From Armigeres subalbatus (Eukaryota > Arthropoda > Insecta > Diptera > Culicidae): DNA of 64,000 bases. Position numbers and translations under genes: made by a program. Positions 1 to 11,049 of this stretch are shown here, piece by piece. Position 1 is the first letter of the stretch. The number at the start of each line of letters is the position of its first letter. Location: positions 431,767,240 to 431,831,239 of the forward strand of contig NC_085140.1 of the NCBI RefSeq assembly GCF_024139115.2, given 5' to 3'. Under the pieces are notes generated by a model that saw only the letters and a list, made by a program, of their open reading frames with translations, was not told the origin of the DNA and did no database searches.

Positions 1-2093
1 AAATGGCTAACGGGGCTTGCAAAGCAATTCATTAGCACCACGGCAGTTTATTACCTGTTCAAAAGCAGATTTGTTCTCAATTCTCCGTAAATTCAAATCA
101 GGTTGAGAATCTCTGACTGAGATTAAAGATTGCGAAACAAGGTAAAAATATTCAACGATTCCGCAGCTTACTACTGCCCACCATTTCTCAACAAAAAACA
201 ACTAAGACAGATGCCTTCAGCCAGCCCTAGCCCCAGAATGGTACGGCTCAAGATTACTCTCGACCAACTCTATTCTGAAGTCAAGCGTATAAACGTGTCA
301 CTTGCACGTGTGTCCACCCGTATCCCGTCTAGAAGGGGGTTCCAGATAAATTGCACGTCATCTGACTCAACCTCAGAAGTGCAAACAAACAAAAGTTTCT
401 CAATTTGAATTGAAAAGTTTACGTGATGACAATCTTTCATTGCCTCCTACCTCCCATACCTACCACCCCTCAACGGGCGAGCGCCCTTCAAATCTGCATC
501 ACTTTACCTTACAGGCAATATCCACACTTGAACATTGTGTCGCGTTTCCTTCCATCCACACACCATGGCCGGAATGGAAACCCCCTCCAGTCAGTGTGCA
601 GACTCCGAGATTATGTAGCCATATATACTCGCATTTCATGCAAAGTAGATCGCAATCCTTTACTCCGCGTGCCGGCGTACCTCCAGGATTTAATCTGATA
701 GTGAGAAGGCACCAGCGACCCGGGCGAAGATTTATCACAAATGTCTCCGAACCGTTCCGTTTTCGGAGCGAAGAATGAGATCATACCAAACCTACCGGGG
801 AGCCGGGGCGATATGATGGCGACGAACGATTCCGGGGGGCAAAAACGTAAACAGCAAATTGAAACGAAAGCGCGTTTCATTGAGATTCTTACCAACTGAC
901 TGTATTAAACCCGACGACAACAACGAGACAGTGAGTTGCTGAACCAGTGAGCAAACCCGCATCAACCGGGCATAGGCGTGGCAAGGAAGGGGTTAGGTCT
1001 CCCTGTTAAGAGCTCTATTAACCCAATCCAAAAGATTTCCACGATTCCTTATTATCCTGCATCCGAGCAAAACTGAGGAAAATGGAAATCAATTAACCCC
1101 TTGCCAGCTCGGATAATGCAAAGCACAGAGTTCAGCCGAGATTATTGTTCTCCAATAAATGTATGCAACGTTTTCTGATGTCTTTTCGCGCTTCCCTGCT
1201 CGGTTAGTTCGGTCGACCGCCGACTAGAGGTGTACGACACGAGGATGAGGATGAGTACGGGGCGGGACGCTCCACCGCAATCCTTCTGAACTCACCGTCG
1301 TCATATCGTCAACGCAGCGTAGCATCGTCGTCGTCATCGTCAACGCCGGAGGGAAGTGTTTTTGAGTGTGTAATGAGTGAATAATAAAATCTTGCAAAAC
1401 CGTATGGTAATGTTGAGACACGGTACTTTGGAAACCAGTTGGGGAAGATAGCAGTCCGGGCTGTGTTGAAGGATAAGGGCCGGGCGGGGCGGGGAGCACC
1501 ACTCAGTGAGATATTAATGCGAGGAAAAACCTCGAATGGGCACAAAAGTACATGAGTACAGAACGCGCGACGACCTACGCATTTCAGCTATATTTATTCG
1601 AGTATTTATCTCATATGCATCACTACTACTTGGCTTTGTATAGGGTGACGATGATGATGGTGCGGTGTGGCGGGACAGCGCTGCCTTACAGTCAGTCGTT
1701 GAAGAGTTCGAGGACATGTACTGTGGATCGACACAAGGTGATGGACCCCATTGAAGAGCGAGATAGAGCGAGATGGGCTTAGATTTTATTAGGATGGCGG
1801 AGGATGGGGAAGGGGGAGGGGACATGAGTTGTTTGCTTGTTTACTTACAGGCGGTGGGTTATCCTGGTTCCATTCTGTCAGGGGGCGATAGGTTGTTGGC
1901 TTGGAATTTTAATACTCGATTATTTGAAATTCTAACGATACGCTTCTAATGAAAATTTGTTTTTATCCATTGAGTGATTTGAAGAAGATCCTCTTTCAGA
2001 ATTTCAAATGGGTCAATACGTACGCCCTATCGTTGACATTGTCGTCTTTTTACGCAACTGCGTCGTAGTTGGAAGACATTCCAAGACGGGCTA
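1..2093. other. Unclassified sequence, no supported gene
   Basis: Mixed-composition sequence with only short overlapping open frames on both strands (about 60-120 codons), none of which resembles a family I know. Short GTC/GAC-rich stretches occur near 1290-1345. No tandem array, terminal inverted repeat or RNA gene was recognised. It may be intergenic or intronic. Confidence 0.5.
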
Positions 2094-2460
2094 TTGATCC
2101 CAAATTTGAATTATTTATCAATAGATACGGAGATGCAAGTGTATTCAATTGAAGTAGCATATTCGACTGGGGAATTCAAATTGGTATGTTGCCATGATGA
2201 TGTTATGGACGATTTTTCTCAGAGTACGTTATTATCTAGGAATAATAGAACTGTTTCTTATCAAACCGTCAACGCCGACTCCAGTCCGACAATGTTAGCA
2301 TTTATTATGCATGGGAAGAGAGCTGAGCAGGTAGGTGATGTCAGTGTTGTTTTCGTGTATTTTCGTGGTTCACCGGTCTCTGGCTACGAACTATTAATGT
2401 TCCATCGGAAACAGAAAAAAACGCTAAAAACAGTTATAATGAGTTTTATTGAGTGTTTTT

Positions 2461-2640
2461 ACAAATTTCTGTACTTATATAAAAGGCTGATGTTCGGGAT
2501 AAGCTTTGCTCCTGAATCTATTCAGAAGAAGATTGAGTCATTGTTTGTTGGTTAGATGATGTGATCGTCTACGTGGACAATCATCTGATTAGGGGACAAA
2601 GTCCTGAATAACATGATCTTAGCCATGATAAGGCCTGTAC
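2461..2640 (+). pseudogene. Ty3/gypsy-type reverse transcriptase fragment (relic)
   Basis: The frame open from 2094 to a stop at 2553-2555 ends in residues KRLMFGISFAPES. This matches the reverse-transcriptase stretch of Ty3/gypsy-like elements in which an R-L-P-F-G-x-x-x-A-P-x-x-F-Q block precedes the catalytic box. Directly after the stop, a different frame reads LDDVIVYVDN, which corresponds to the Y-x-D-D box with the second aspartate replaced by asparagine. So the RT signature is split by a frameshift and a catalytic residue is lost. The 120 codons upstream (2094-2460) are open but show no motif I can place. No LTR, primer-binding site or integrase was seen nearby. The family assignment rests on this short region only; a Pao/BEL or retroviral-like source is less likely but not excluded. 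Confidence 0.6.
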
Positions 2641-2649
2641 GTGATGAAC

Positions 2650-2846
2650 TTATATATAATTGATAAAAAATCAAGAAAATATATATACATAATTTTTATG
2701 CAAAGGGTTTTGGGCCCGGGGAAGGTTTTTATGATAGTTCGAGACCCCTCCCACCTTTGGAAAGGGGGGCTTCTATACAAATGAAACACCAGTTTCTTCA
2801 TAACTCGTATTTTTTTAGGCGAAACGAAGTTCGTCGGGTCTGCTAG
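2650..2846 (+). mobile_element. Helitron-like 3-prime end
   Basis: The stretch ends in ACGAAGTTCGTCGGGTCTG then CTAG at 2843-2846, followed by T. Helitrons end in CTRR after a short hairpin and insert between A and T. ACGAA/TTCGT forms the small hairpin. The A+T-rich tract with ATATATATAC upstream is compatible with such an element. The 5-prime boundary is not visible, so the start given is nominal. Confidence 0.55.
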
Positions 2847-2847
2847 T

Positions 2848-3788
2848 AAAGAATAAAAAACATGATAAGGCACTCCTGACCTGTTTCCAAGAAGAATGAA
2901 TTCTACTGAATAAAGAGATTTGTGTGTATGGTGTTGCTGAGGCTGATATTTCTATGTCACGAATAGTCCGGCTCAGGTATCCAGTCTAAAGGAAGTAGAA
3001 TTTTGATACACAAAAAATGTATTACAGCTACGCAGCTACCTCAGGCTGATTACAAATGTTTGATGATTTCCACAATCCTTGGGAAATACAACACAACCAC
3101 TCCGAAGCTAGCTTCGTTCTACAAAAAAATTGGCGATCAAAGTACTCCCAAGATTCTCATAAAAGATGGCCGTAAGTGAATGAACTTTCTCGGTAATTGA
3201 GATTCTAAGAACCCCTATATTGTAATAGCCCATGCAAGTTTGAGTATTTTTTCTCCAGAATGACCCAGAATGGAAGCGGAGGATTATATTTTTTGCAAGC
3301 AAGTCTGTATCAGAAATTGAAAAAAGGTATTTTTAAATCGGAAGTCAGTTTATACCTAATAGGGGGAAAATCTTAAACTGATATCTGATTGCAATTTGCA
3401 AGCCACTAATGTTTCTATCCAAAGAGCAATTTATGCCCAGACGTACAACTTTGAATTGGAATATGAACTGAAACAGCTGAACATCGATGAATTTATTATG
3501 GTTTTATAGCAAACAAGAAAAGTAAATCACCGATTCCAAGAGCGTCATGAAACCAAATTTGTTATATGGGGATCATCAGTGACCCGGTGGCTTACAAATT
3601 TTCGCATGAACATTGTGTACTACAGTTGGACTTGTATAGATTTCTTCGTATCGTATCAGTTGAAGAGACAGAGAAAGCAGTTGATCTATAAGCCGTCCAA
3701 CGTATTTCAGAAACAGAATTATGAAGTAAATTACAGCGCAATTCATCGTGAAGGCACCACATGGGACGTTTTGCCGTTTCGGAATGCC
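2848..3788. other. Unclassified A+T-rich sequence
   Basis: No recognisable gene, repeat array or inverted repeat. Open frames up to about 89 codons exist on both strands between 3576 and 3861, but they overlap each other antisense and run into the foldback element, so they are not supported as genes. Confidence 0.45.
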
Positions 3789-3800
3789 CAAGTCTATAAA
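3789..3800 (+). repeat. 12-bp direct repeat flanking foldback (left copy)
   Basis: CAAGTCTATAAA at 3789-3800 recurs exactly at 4248-4259. The right copy starts at the last base of the foldback element, whereas 25 bp (3801-3825) separate the left copy from it. It may be a target duplication with extra left-hand sequence, or a product of a rearrangement. Confidence 0.55.
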
Positions 3801-3825
3801 CTATTAATTTCGACTGTAGTTTAAA

Positions 3826-4248
3826 GCTTCGGAGATGACTTTTCAGTCTTGACAAAATCAAAACACTGTTATTTAATCTTGTTCAACGTTTCGGTCCGTT
3901 TGGGACCTTCCTCAGGGACTCAATTCTTACAGGTTTATCCTCAACTGTGGTTCTGCTGAACCATTGATTGTCACGAGGTCAGGATTTTCCCACATAAACG
4001 AGAACGGTGCGAGCATCGCGTTTATGGTAAAACCCTTTCCGCTTATCGTTGGAATTCAGTGACTGCCACAAGATCGATAACCATTGCTTTCTATTGACCT
4101 CGTGACAATCAGTGGTTCAGCAGAACCACAGTTGAGAATAAACCTGTAAGAATTGAGTCCCTGAGGAAAGTCTAACGGACCAAAACATTGGACAAGATTA
4201 AATAACAGTGTTTTGATTTTGTCAAGACTGAAAAGCCATCTCCGAAGC
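3826..4248. mobile_element. Foldback (long inverted repeat) element A, 423 bp
   Basis: The outer ends are GCTTCGGAGATG and CATCTCCGAAGC. The two arms (about 3826-3985 and 4090-4248) are near-complementary over roughly 150 bp, sharing for example the blocks AAAACACTGTTATTTAATCTTG, ACTCAATTCTTACAGG and GGTTCTGCTGAACCA in inverted order. The centre (about 3990-4090) is unpaired. There is no coding capacity. On the minus strand of the left arm, CTGAGGA (3909-3915), a GGTCC/GGACC stem and GAAAC (3888-3892) form a hammerhead-ribozyme-like core. The structure is certain; the superfamily is not known. Confidence 0.8.
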
Positions 4249-4259
4249 AAGTCTATAAA

Positions 4260-4429
4260 ATCTTATAATGGTCCCCAATTTTTTGCAGTGAGCTCCAGAA
4301 TTACTGCCATCAGTACGGCATCCAACACACAAGAACAAAGACTTATTCGCCTCATGCTGATGGCGAACAGGATCAATCGATACAATGTAAAATGATTGGA
4401 AATAATTCAAACTCAAGGCTTAGGTTCGC
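4260..4429. other. Short unclassified spacer
   Basis: Sequence between the foldback element and the 24-bp satellite. Nothing recognisable was seen. Confidence 0.4.
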
Positions 4430-4940
4430 AGTGGGAAATCCAGAAGTTCATTCGGTAATTCCTTTAGAAATTTTTTTCGGGGAATTCTTCGGAAGTTACT
4501 TTGGGTATTTTCCCGAAAGGTCCTTCGGAAATTGATCCTACGGAAATTTATCCACCAGTTCCTTCAGCAATACCTCCGAAAGTTCCATGACCAATTCCTC
4601 CTGTTGGAATTCCTCCGAAAGTTCCTCCGAGAATTCATCTGGAAGTTAATTCAAGTATTCCTCCGAAAGTTCATTCGGGAATTCTTCCAGAAGCTTCATC
4701 AGGAATTCATATAGAAGTTCCTTCGGGATTGCCTCTGAAAGTTCCTGCGGAAATTCTTCCGGAAGGGGAAGCAATTTCTCCGAAAGTTTCTTCTGGAATT
4801 CCTCCGAGACTTGCGTGGCAAGTTCCTTTTGTAATTTCTTATGAAATTACCCCGAAACTTCCTTAAACAATTTCTGGGGAAGTTCCTTCGGCAATTCATC
4901 TGTAAGTTCCTCCGGGAATTCCTCCGGAAGTTCCTCCGGG

Positions 4941-5232
4941 AATGCCTCTGGAACTTCCTCCGGGAATTCCTCTGGAAGTTCCTTTGGGAATTCCTCCGGA
5001 AGTTCCTTTGAGAATACCTCCGGAAGTTCTTCTGGGAATTCCTCCGGAAGTTCCTTTGGGAATTCCTCCGGAAGTTCCTTTGGGAATTCCTCCGGAAGTT
5101 CCTTTGGGAATTCCTCCGGAAGTTCCTTTGGGAATTCCTCCGAAAGTTCCTTTGGGAATTCCTCCGAAAGTTCCTTTGGGAATTCCTCCGGGAATGCCTC
5201 TGGAACTTCCTCCGGGAATTCCTCCGGAAGTT
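4941..5232. repeat. Array sub-block with duplicated marker units
   Basis: The marker AATGCCTCTGGAACTTCC occurs at 4941 and again at 5193 with TTTG-linked units between. The offset of 252 bp is ten and a half units, so a half-unit phase shift accompanied the duplication. Confidence 0.7.
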
Positions 5233-5259
5233 GCTTCAGGAATTCGTCGGGAAGTTCCC

Positions 5260-5735
5260 TTGGGAATTCGTCGGGAAGTTCCCTTGGGAATTCGTCGGGA
5301 AGTTCCCTTGGGAATTCCTCCGGAAGTTCCCTTGGGAATTCCTCCGGAAGTTCCCTTGGGAATTCCTCCGGAAGTTCCCTTGGGAATTCCTCCGGAAGTT
5401 CCCTTGGGAATTCCTCCGGAAGTTCCCTTGGGAATTCCTCCGAAGTTCCTTGGGAATTCCTCCGGAAGTTCCTTGGGAATTCCTCCGGAAGTTCCCTTGG
5501 GAATTCCTCCGGAAGTTCCCTTGGGAATTCCTCCGGAAGTTCCCTTGGGAATTCCTCCGGAAGTTCCCTTGGGAATTCCTCCGGAAGTTCCCTTGGGAAT
5601 TCCTCCGGAAGTTCCCTTGGGAATTCCTCCGGAAGTTCCCTTGGGAATTCCTCCGGAAGTTCCCTTGGGAATTCCTCCGGAAGTTCCCTTGGGAATTCCT
5701 CCGGAAGTTCCTCCGGGAATTCCTCCGGAAGTTGC
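5260..5735. repeat. Homogenised core of the 24-bp array
   Basis: Almost identical 24-bp units with a CCCTTG linker, interrupted only by two shortened units near 5440-5480. It is bounded by two copies of the marker TTGCTTCAGGAATTCGTCGG at 5231 and 5732. This is the youngest-looking part of the array. Confidence 0.85.
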
Positions 5736-6600
5736 TTCAGGAATTCGTCGGGAAGTTCCCTTGGGAATTCGCCGGGAAGTTCCCTTTGGTATTCCTCCGG
5801 AAGTTCCCTTGGGAATTCCTCCGAAGTTCCTTGGGAATTCCCAAGTTCCTTGGAATCGGAAGTTCCCTTGGGAATTCCTCCGGAAGTTCCTTGGGAATTC
5901 CTCCGGAAGTTCCTTGGGAATCTCTCCGAAGTTCCTTGGGAATTCCTCCGGAAGTTCCGGAATTCCTCCGAAGTTCCTTGGGAACCTCCGGAAGTTCCTC
6001 AGAATTCCTCCGAAGTTCCTTGGGAATTCCTCCGGAAGTTCCTTGGGAATTCCTCCGAAGTTCCTTGGGAATTCCTCCGAAAGTTCCTTGGGAATTCCTC
6101 CGAAGTTCCTTGAATTCCTCCGAAGTTCCCTTGGGAATTCCTCCGGAAGTTCCTTGGGAATTCCTCCGAAGTTCCTTGAATTCCTCCGAAGTTCCTTGGG
6201 AATTCCTCCGAAGTTCCCTTGAATTCCTCCGGAAGTTCCAGAATTCCTCCGGAAGTTCCTTGGGAATTCTTCCGAAGTTCAAGTTCCAGAATTCCTCCGG
6301 AAGTTCCTTGGGAATTCCTCCGGAAGTTCCTTGGGAATTCCTCCGGAAGTTCCTTGGGAATTCCTCCTGAAGTTCCTTGGGAATTCCTCCGAAGTTCCTT
6401 GGGAATTCCTCCGAAGTTCCCTTGGGAATTCCTCCGAAGTCTCTGGAATTCTCCGGAAGTTCCTTGGGAATTCCTCCGGAAGTTCCTCAGAATTCCTCCG
6501 AAGTTCCTTGGGAATTCCTCCGGAAGTTCCTTGGGAATTCCTCCGGAAGTTCCTTGGGAATTCTCCTCCGAAGTTCCTTGGGAATTCCTCCGGAAGTTCC
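5736..6600. repeat. Irregular sub-block with 22-, 23- and 24-bp units
   Basis: Units frequently lose one G of CCGG or one C of the CCC run, giving lengths of 22 or 23 bp, and some are truncated further (for example TTCCTTGAATTCC). Reading frames shift repeatedly here, which argues against coding constraint. Confidence 0.85.
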
Positions 6601-6759
6601 CTTGGGAATTCCTCCGGAAGTTCCCTTGGGAATTCCTCCGGAAGTTCCCTTGGGAATTCCTCCGGAAGTTCCCTTGGGAATTCCTCCGGAAGTTCCCTTG
6701 AGGATTTCCTCCGGAAGTTCCCTTGGGAATTCCTCCGGAAGTTCCCTTGGGAATTCCTC

Positions 6760-8100
6760 CGGAAGTTCCTTTGGACATTCCTCCGGAAGTTCGTTAGGAA
6801 ATTCCTCCGGTAGTTCGTTTGAAAATTCCTCCGGAAGTTCCTTTAGGAATTCCTCCGGAAGTTCCTTTGGGAATGCCTCCGGAAGTTCCTTTGGGGATTC
6901 CTCCGAAAGTTGCTTTGGGAATTTCTCCGATAGTTCCTTTGGGAATTCCTCCGGAAGTTCCTTTGGAAATTCCTCCGGAAGTTCCTTTGGAAATTCCTCC
7001 GGAAGTTCCTTTGGAAATTCTTTCGGAAGTTCCTTTGAAATTCCTCCGGTAGTTCCTTTGAAATTCCTCCGGTAGTTCCTTTGGAAATTCCTCCGGAAGT
7101 TCCTTTAGAAATTCCTCCGGAAGTTCCTTTGGAAATTCCTCCGGAAGTTCCTTTGGAAATTCCTCCGGAAGTTCCTTTGGAAATTCCTCCGGAAGTTCCT
7201 TTGGAAATTCCTAAGGAAGTTCCATTGGAAATTCTTCCGGAAGTTCCTTTGGGAGTTCCTCCGGAAGTTCCTTTGAGAATTCCTCTGGAAGTTCCTTTGA
7301 GAATTCCTCCGGAAGTTCCTTTGAGAATTCCTCTGGAAGTTCCTTTGAGAATTCCTCCGGAAGTTCCTTTGAGAATTCTTCCGGAAGTTCCTTTGGGAAT
7401 GCCACCGGAAGTTACTTTGGGAATTCCTCCGAAAGTTCCTTTGGGAATTCCTCCGGAAGTTCCTTTTGGAACTTCTCCAGAAGTTCCTTTTGGAACTCCT
7501 CCAAAAGTTCCTTTGGGAATTCATCCGGAAGTTCCTTTAGGAATTCCTCTGGAAGTTCCTTTAGGAATTCCTCTGGAAGTTCCTTTTGGAATTCCTCCGG
7601 AAGATCCTTTGGGAATTCCTCCAGAAGTTCCTTTGGGTATTCCTCCGGAAGTTCCTTTGTAAATTCCCCCCGAAGTTCCTTTGGAAATTCCTCCGGAAGT
7701 CCTTTTGGAAATTCTTCCGGAAGTTCCTTTGGAAATTCCTCCGGAAGTTCCTTTCTAAATTCCTCCGGAAGTTCCATTGGAAACTCCTCCGGAAGTTCCT
7801 TTGGAAATTCCTTTGGAAGTTCCTTTGGAAATTCCTCCGGAAGTTCCTTTGGTAATTCTTCCGGAAATTCCTTTGGAAATTCTCCCGGAAGTTCCTTTAG
7901 AAATTCCTCCGTAAGTTCCTTTGGAAATTCCTCCGGAAGTTCCTCTGGAAATTCCTCCGTAAGTTCCTTTGGAAATTCCTCCGGAAGTTCCTTTGGAAAT
8001 TCCTCCGGAAGTTCCTTTGAAAATTTCTCTGGAAGTTCCTTTGGAAATTCCTCCGGAAGTTCCTTTGGAAATTCCTCCGGAAGTTCCTTTAGGAATTCCT
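6760..8100. repeat. TTTGGAAA variant block of the 24-bp array
   Basis: Most units here read GGAAATTCCTCCGGAAGTTC with a CTTT linker. The 24-bp phase is largely kept, with point changes in the TCCGGA core (for example TCCGGT, TCTGGA, TCCGTA). Confidence 0.8.
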
Positions 8101-8867
8101 TCGGAAGGTCCTTTGGGAATTCCTCCTTAAGTTTTTGGGAATTCTCCGGGAGTTCCTTTTGGGAATTCCCCGGAAGTTTCCTTTGGGAATTCTCCGGGAG
8201 TTTCTTTTGGGAATTCCTCCGGAAGTTCTTTGGAATTCCTCGGAAGTTCCTTTGGGAATTCCTCCGGAAGTTCCTTTGGAAATTCTTCCGGAAGTTCCTT
8301 TGATGAATTCCTCCGGAAGTTCCTTTGGGAATTCCTCCGGAAATTCCTTTGAAATTCTTCCGGAAGTTCCTTTTAGGAATTCCTCCGGAAGTTCCTTTAG
8401 GAATTCCTCCAAAAGTTCCTTTTGGAATTCCTCCGGAAGTTCTTTTAGGAATTCCTCCGGAAGTTCCTTTAGGAATTCCTTCGGAAGGTCCTTTGGGAAT
8501 TCCTCCTAAAGTTTTTTTTTGGGAATTCCTCCGGAAGTTCCTTTGGGAATTCCTCCGGAAGTTCCTTTGGGAATTCCTCCGGAAGTTCCTTAGGGAATTC
8601 CTCCGGAATTTCCTTTGGGAATTCCTCCGGAAGTTCCTTTGGGAATTCCTCCGGAAGTTCCTTTGAGAATTTCTCCGGAAGTTCCTTTGGGAATTCCTCT
8701 GGAAGTTCCTTTGGAAATTCCTCCTGAAGTTCCTTTGGAAATTCCTCCGGAAGTTCGTTTGGAAATTCCTCCGGAAGTTCATTTGGAAATTCTTTCGGAA
8801 GTTCCTTTGGAAATTTCTCCGGAAGTTCGTTTGGAAATTCCTCCGGAAGTTCGTTTGGAAATTCCTC

Positions 8868-9080
8868 CGAAAGTTCCTCCGGGAATTCCTCCGGAAGTTC
8901 CTCCGTGAATTCCTCCGGAAGTTCCTCCGGGAATTCCTCCGGAAGTTGCTCCAGGAATTCCTGCAGAAGTTCCTCCGGAAGTTCCTTCGGAAGTTCCACC
9001 GGAAATTCCTCCGGGAATTCCTCCGGAAGTTCTTCCGGGAGTTCCTCCGGAAGTTTCTCCGGGAACTCCCCAGGAAGTTT
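8868..9080. repeat. CTCCGGGAATTCC variant block of the 24-bp array
   Basis: Short block in which the linker is TCCG rather than TTTG, giving CTCCGGGAATTCCTCCGGAA. It resembles the left-edge units at 4900-4980 and grades into decayed copies to the right. Confidence 0.75.
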
Positions 9081-9390
9081 TTCCTTTGGAAATTCCCCCT
9101 GAAGTTCCTTTGGAAATTTCTCCGAAAGTTCCTTTGGAAATCCCTCCGAAAGTTTCTTCGGGATTTTTTTTTCAAGAAGTTCTAACAGGATTTCTTCTGG
9201 AAGTTCCAACTGCAATTCTTCCGGAAGTTCCAACAGCAATTTCTCCTAAAATACATCGTGAAATTCTTATGCAATTCTCTATGGGAGTTCCTCCGGAAAT
9301 TCTTTATAAATGTCTCGGAAAGTAATTTCACCGGAAGCTTCTCCGGCAACTCGTTTAGGAATTCCTCCGAATTATTTTTTCGGGTATTCT

Positions 9391-9790
9391 CTCGGAAAAT
9401 CCTCTCGGTATTTCTTCGGACAACAAATGAAATTTCTCATGAATGCCGGTAAAATTTTTACGAACTTTCTGAAAGAATTTCTTAATAATATATTGCAGCA
9501 TTTACTGAATTTATTCCCAGCAAAAGTTACGAAGAAGTATCCGGAAGAAGCAATACAAAACAAATTTTCTGATTAATTGACCAAATTTTTTTCTGTGACA
9601 AGATGAACACGGAAATAAACTACCGCGGGAATTTTTGCAGCAATTATCGAATTATATTTTGGGGGAGCTCTTGATGAATTTTTGAAAGTATTTTCAGAAA
9701 AAAATCCTCGAGTAGTTTTCGCAGTAGTTCGAGGAGAAATTTTCCAGAGTATTATTTTCAGGGAGTCTAAGAGTGTTTTAGTGAACAATT
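9391..9790. repeat. Decayed edge of the 24-bp array
   Basis: Scattered remnants such as GGAATTCCTCC and GTATCCGGAAG become unrecognisable by about 9790. No gene seen. Confidence 0.45.
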
Positions 9791-11049
9791 TTCGACATAA
9801 TTTCTAGATGGTAATTTTTTTTAAATTTTTTGAGAATCAATTACAGATCTAACCCTTTTGCTCAATCGAAAAACATCTTAAAAAATAGTATTGTAGGTTT
9901 GCTGATCTGTTTTGTTCTTTTCCGTATTAGGGCTTAGTCATATTATAAAAGTGCATCAAGCATCGATTCTCTGTGTCAAAATAGCCATACCAGCTGATAT
10001 ACTCGAGAATATTTTAAAAATAATGGCTCGCGCGATTGTGTCGACAGTAAATTAAATATTGTTGCCCCATCATATCATGGCCTGTAGCTAGAAACCGCCC
10101 ACAACTTTGTTCCATCTACATGTATCGTGTACGTGGGACGATCCATTATAATGGCAGTGACACGTTCTTTTTTTTCATCCGTATGATTAAAAAATAATTA
10201 TCGATTAACTTCCAATCAATTCCACTGAATACCACTCAATCGTCTTTCCCCTGCAGAATATCACATACAGCCACTTTATCGAGTGCTATCCATAAATGAC
10301 ATTTTCCTCTCAAACCTATAAAAAAAACTCACGTGCCCACATTCTCCCCTGCCGATTCCCCAGTAATTAGTCCACGCATTTGCTCATGTTCCTTGCCTGC
10401 TAATCATCGCCACGACAACCACAGCTTCCCTATTCCGAGGAGTGTGGTGGAGCATGGCGCACAATCACGCGACCTCCCAGCAGCATCCATCATCTCGCCC
10501 TACTACTGGCTACGATATCGCCTCTCCCTAGTTATATGTACTAGACTTTCACCATCAGCGATCGATTGCGTTTTTATTGATCATTTGTAGTTTGTTCGAT
10601 TTAATTTCTTCATTTATTGCCGCGTCGTCTCAGCATTTTGCGACTTTTTTTTTCTCCCCCAGCAGATGGGCACGACACTAACAAGCGAAGCACAGTCTTA
10701 TCCCGCTGGGATCAACCCCCAAGAGCTCCCCAAGATATCGCAAGCGATCCCTGAACATCGGTGTGGCGTGACGGAGTCTATTTGGGGGGAGAGTTTCTTA
10801 TCAGCGCGACCCAATCGACCCAATCGACTAGCTGGCTGGTCCGTGAGACTCGCGCACACGATGCATGATCTGGAGGGAAAATCTTACCTCATATTTATCA
10901 ATTAATCGACGGAAAATTTATCACCGTTCGATGCGGCAAAACGCTCTGGGGGAGGGCTTCACGACTGCGGTAATAAACGCTGGCTCTGACTCACAGCCAG
11001 ACGGCTGGTTGGGCTGTTGTTGGTTGCATGGCTAGTTGGGAAGGAATGA
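9791..11049. other. Unclassified sequence
   Basis: A+T-rich at first, then more G+C-balanced from about 10320. The short frames at 10333-10590 and 10666-10905 are not recognisable. No repeats or element ends were detected. Confidence 0.45.

Larger units (their letters stand above)
4430..9390. repeat. 24-bp minisatellite array (about 200 units)
   Basis: Tandem array whose unit is GGAATTCCTCCGGAAGTTCC plus a 4-bp linker (CTTG, TTTG, TTTA or TCCG). Units are degenerate at the left edge (4430-4925), very uniform around 5260-5735, irregular at 5736-6600 and 8100-8530, and decayed at the right edge (9080-9390). Each unit holds the EcoRI-site palindrome GGAATTCC and TCCGGA, and can fold as GGAAnTT/AAGTTCC around CCTCCGG. 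Because 24 is a multiple of 3, frames stay open for hundreds of codons on both strands. That is a property of the period and not evidence of a protein. Confidence 0.95.

Noticed and set aside
3880..3920. A complete, active hammerhead ribozyme
   Set aside because: Only the CUGANGA - stem II - GAAAC part is present. No adequate stem I, stem III or cleavage triplet could be drawn, so it is listed only as a ribozyme-like core.
4942..9239. Very long open frames on both strands (up to 587 codons) with 8-residue repeats such as GIPPEVPL or EFLRKFPW
   Set aside because: They arise because the unit is 24 bp and free of stops in most frames. Several frames on both strands are open at once, frames break wherever units are 22 or 23 bp, and there is no start context or unique domain.
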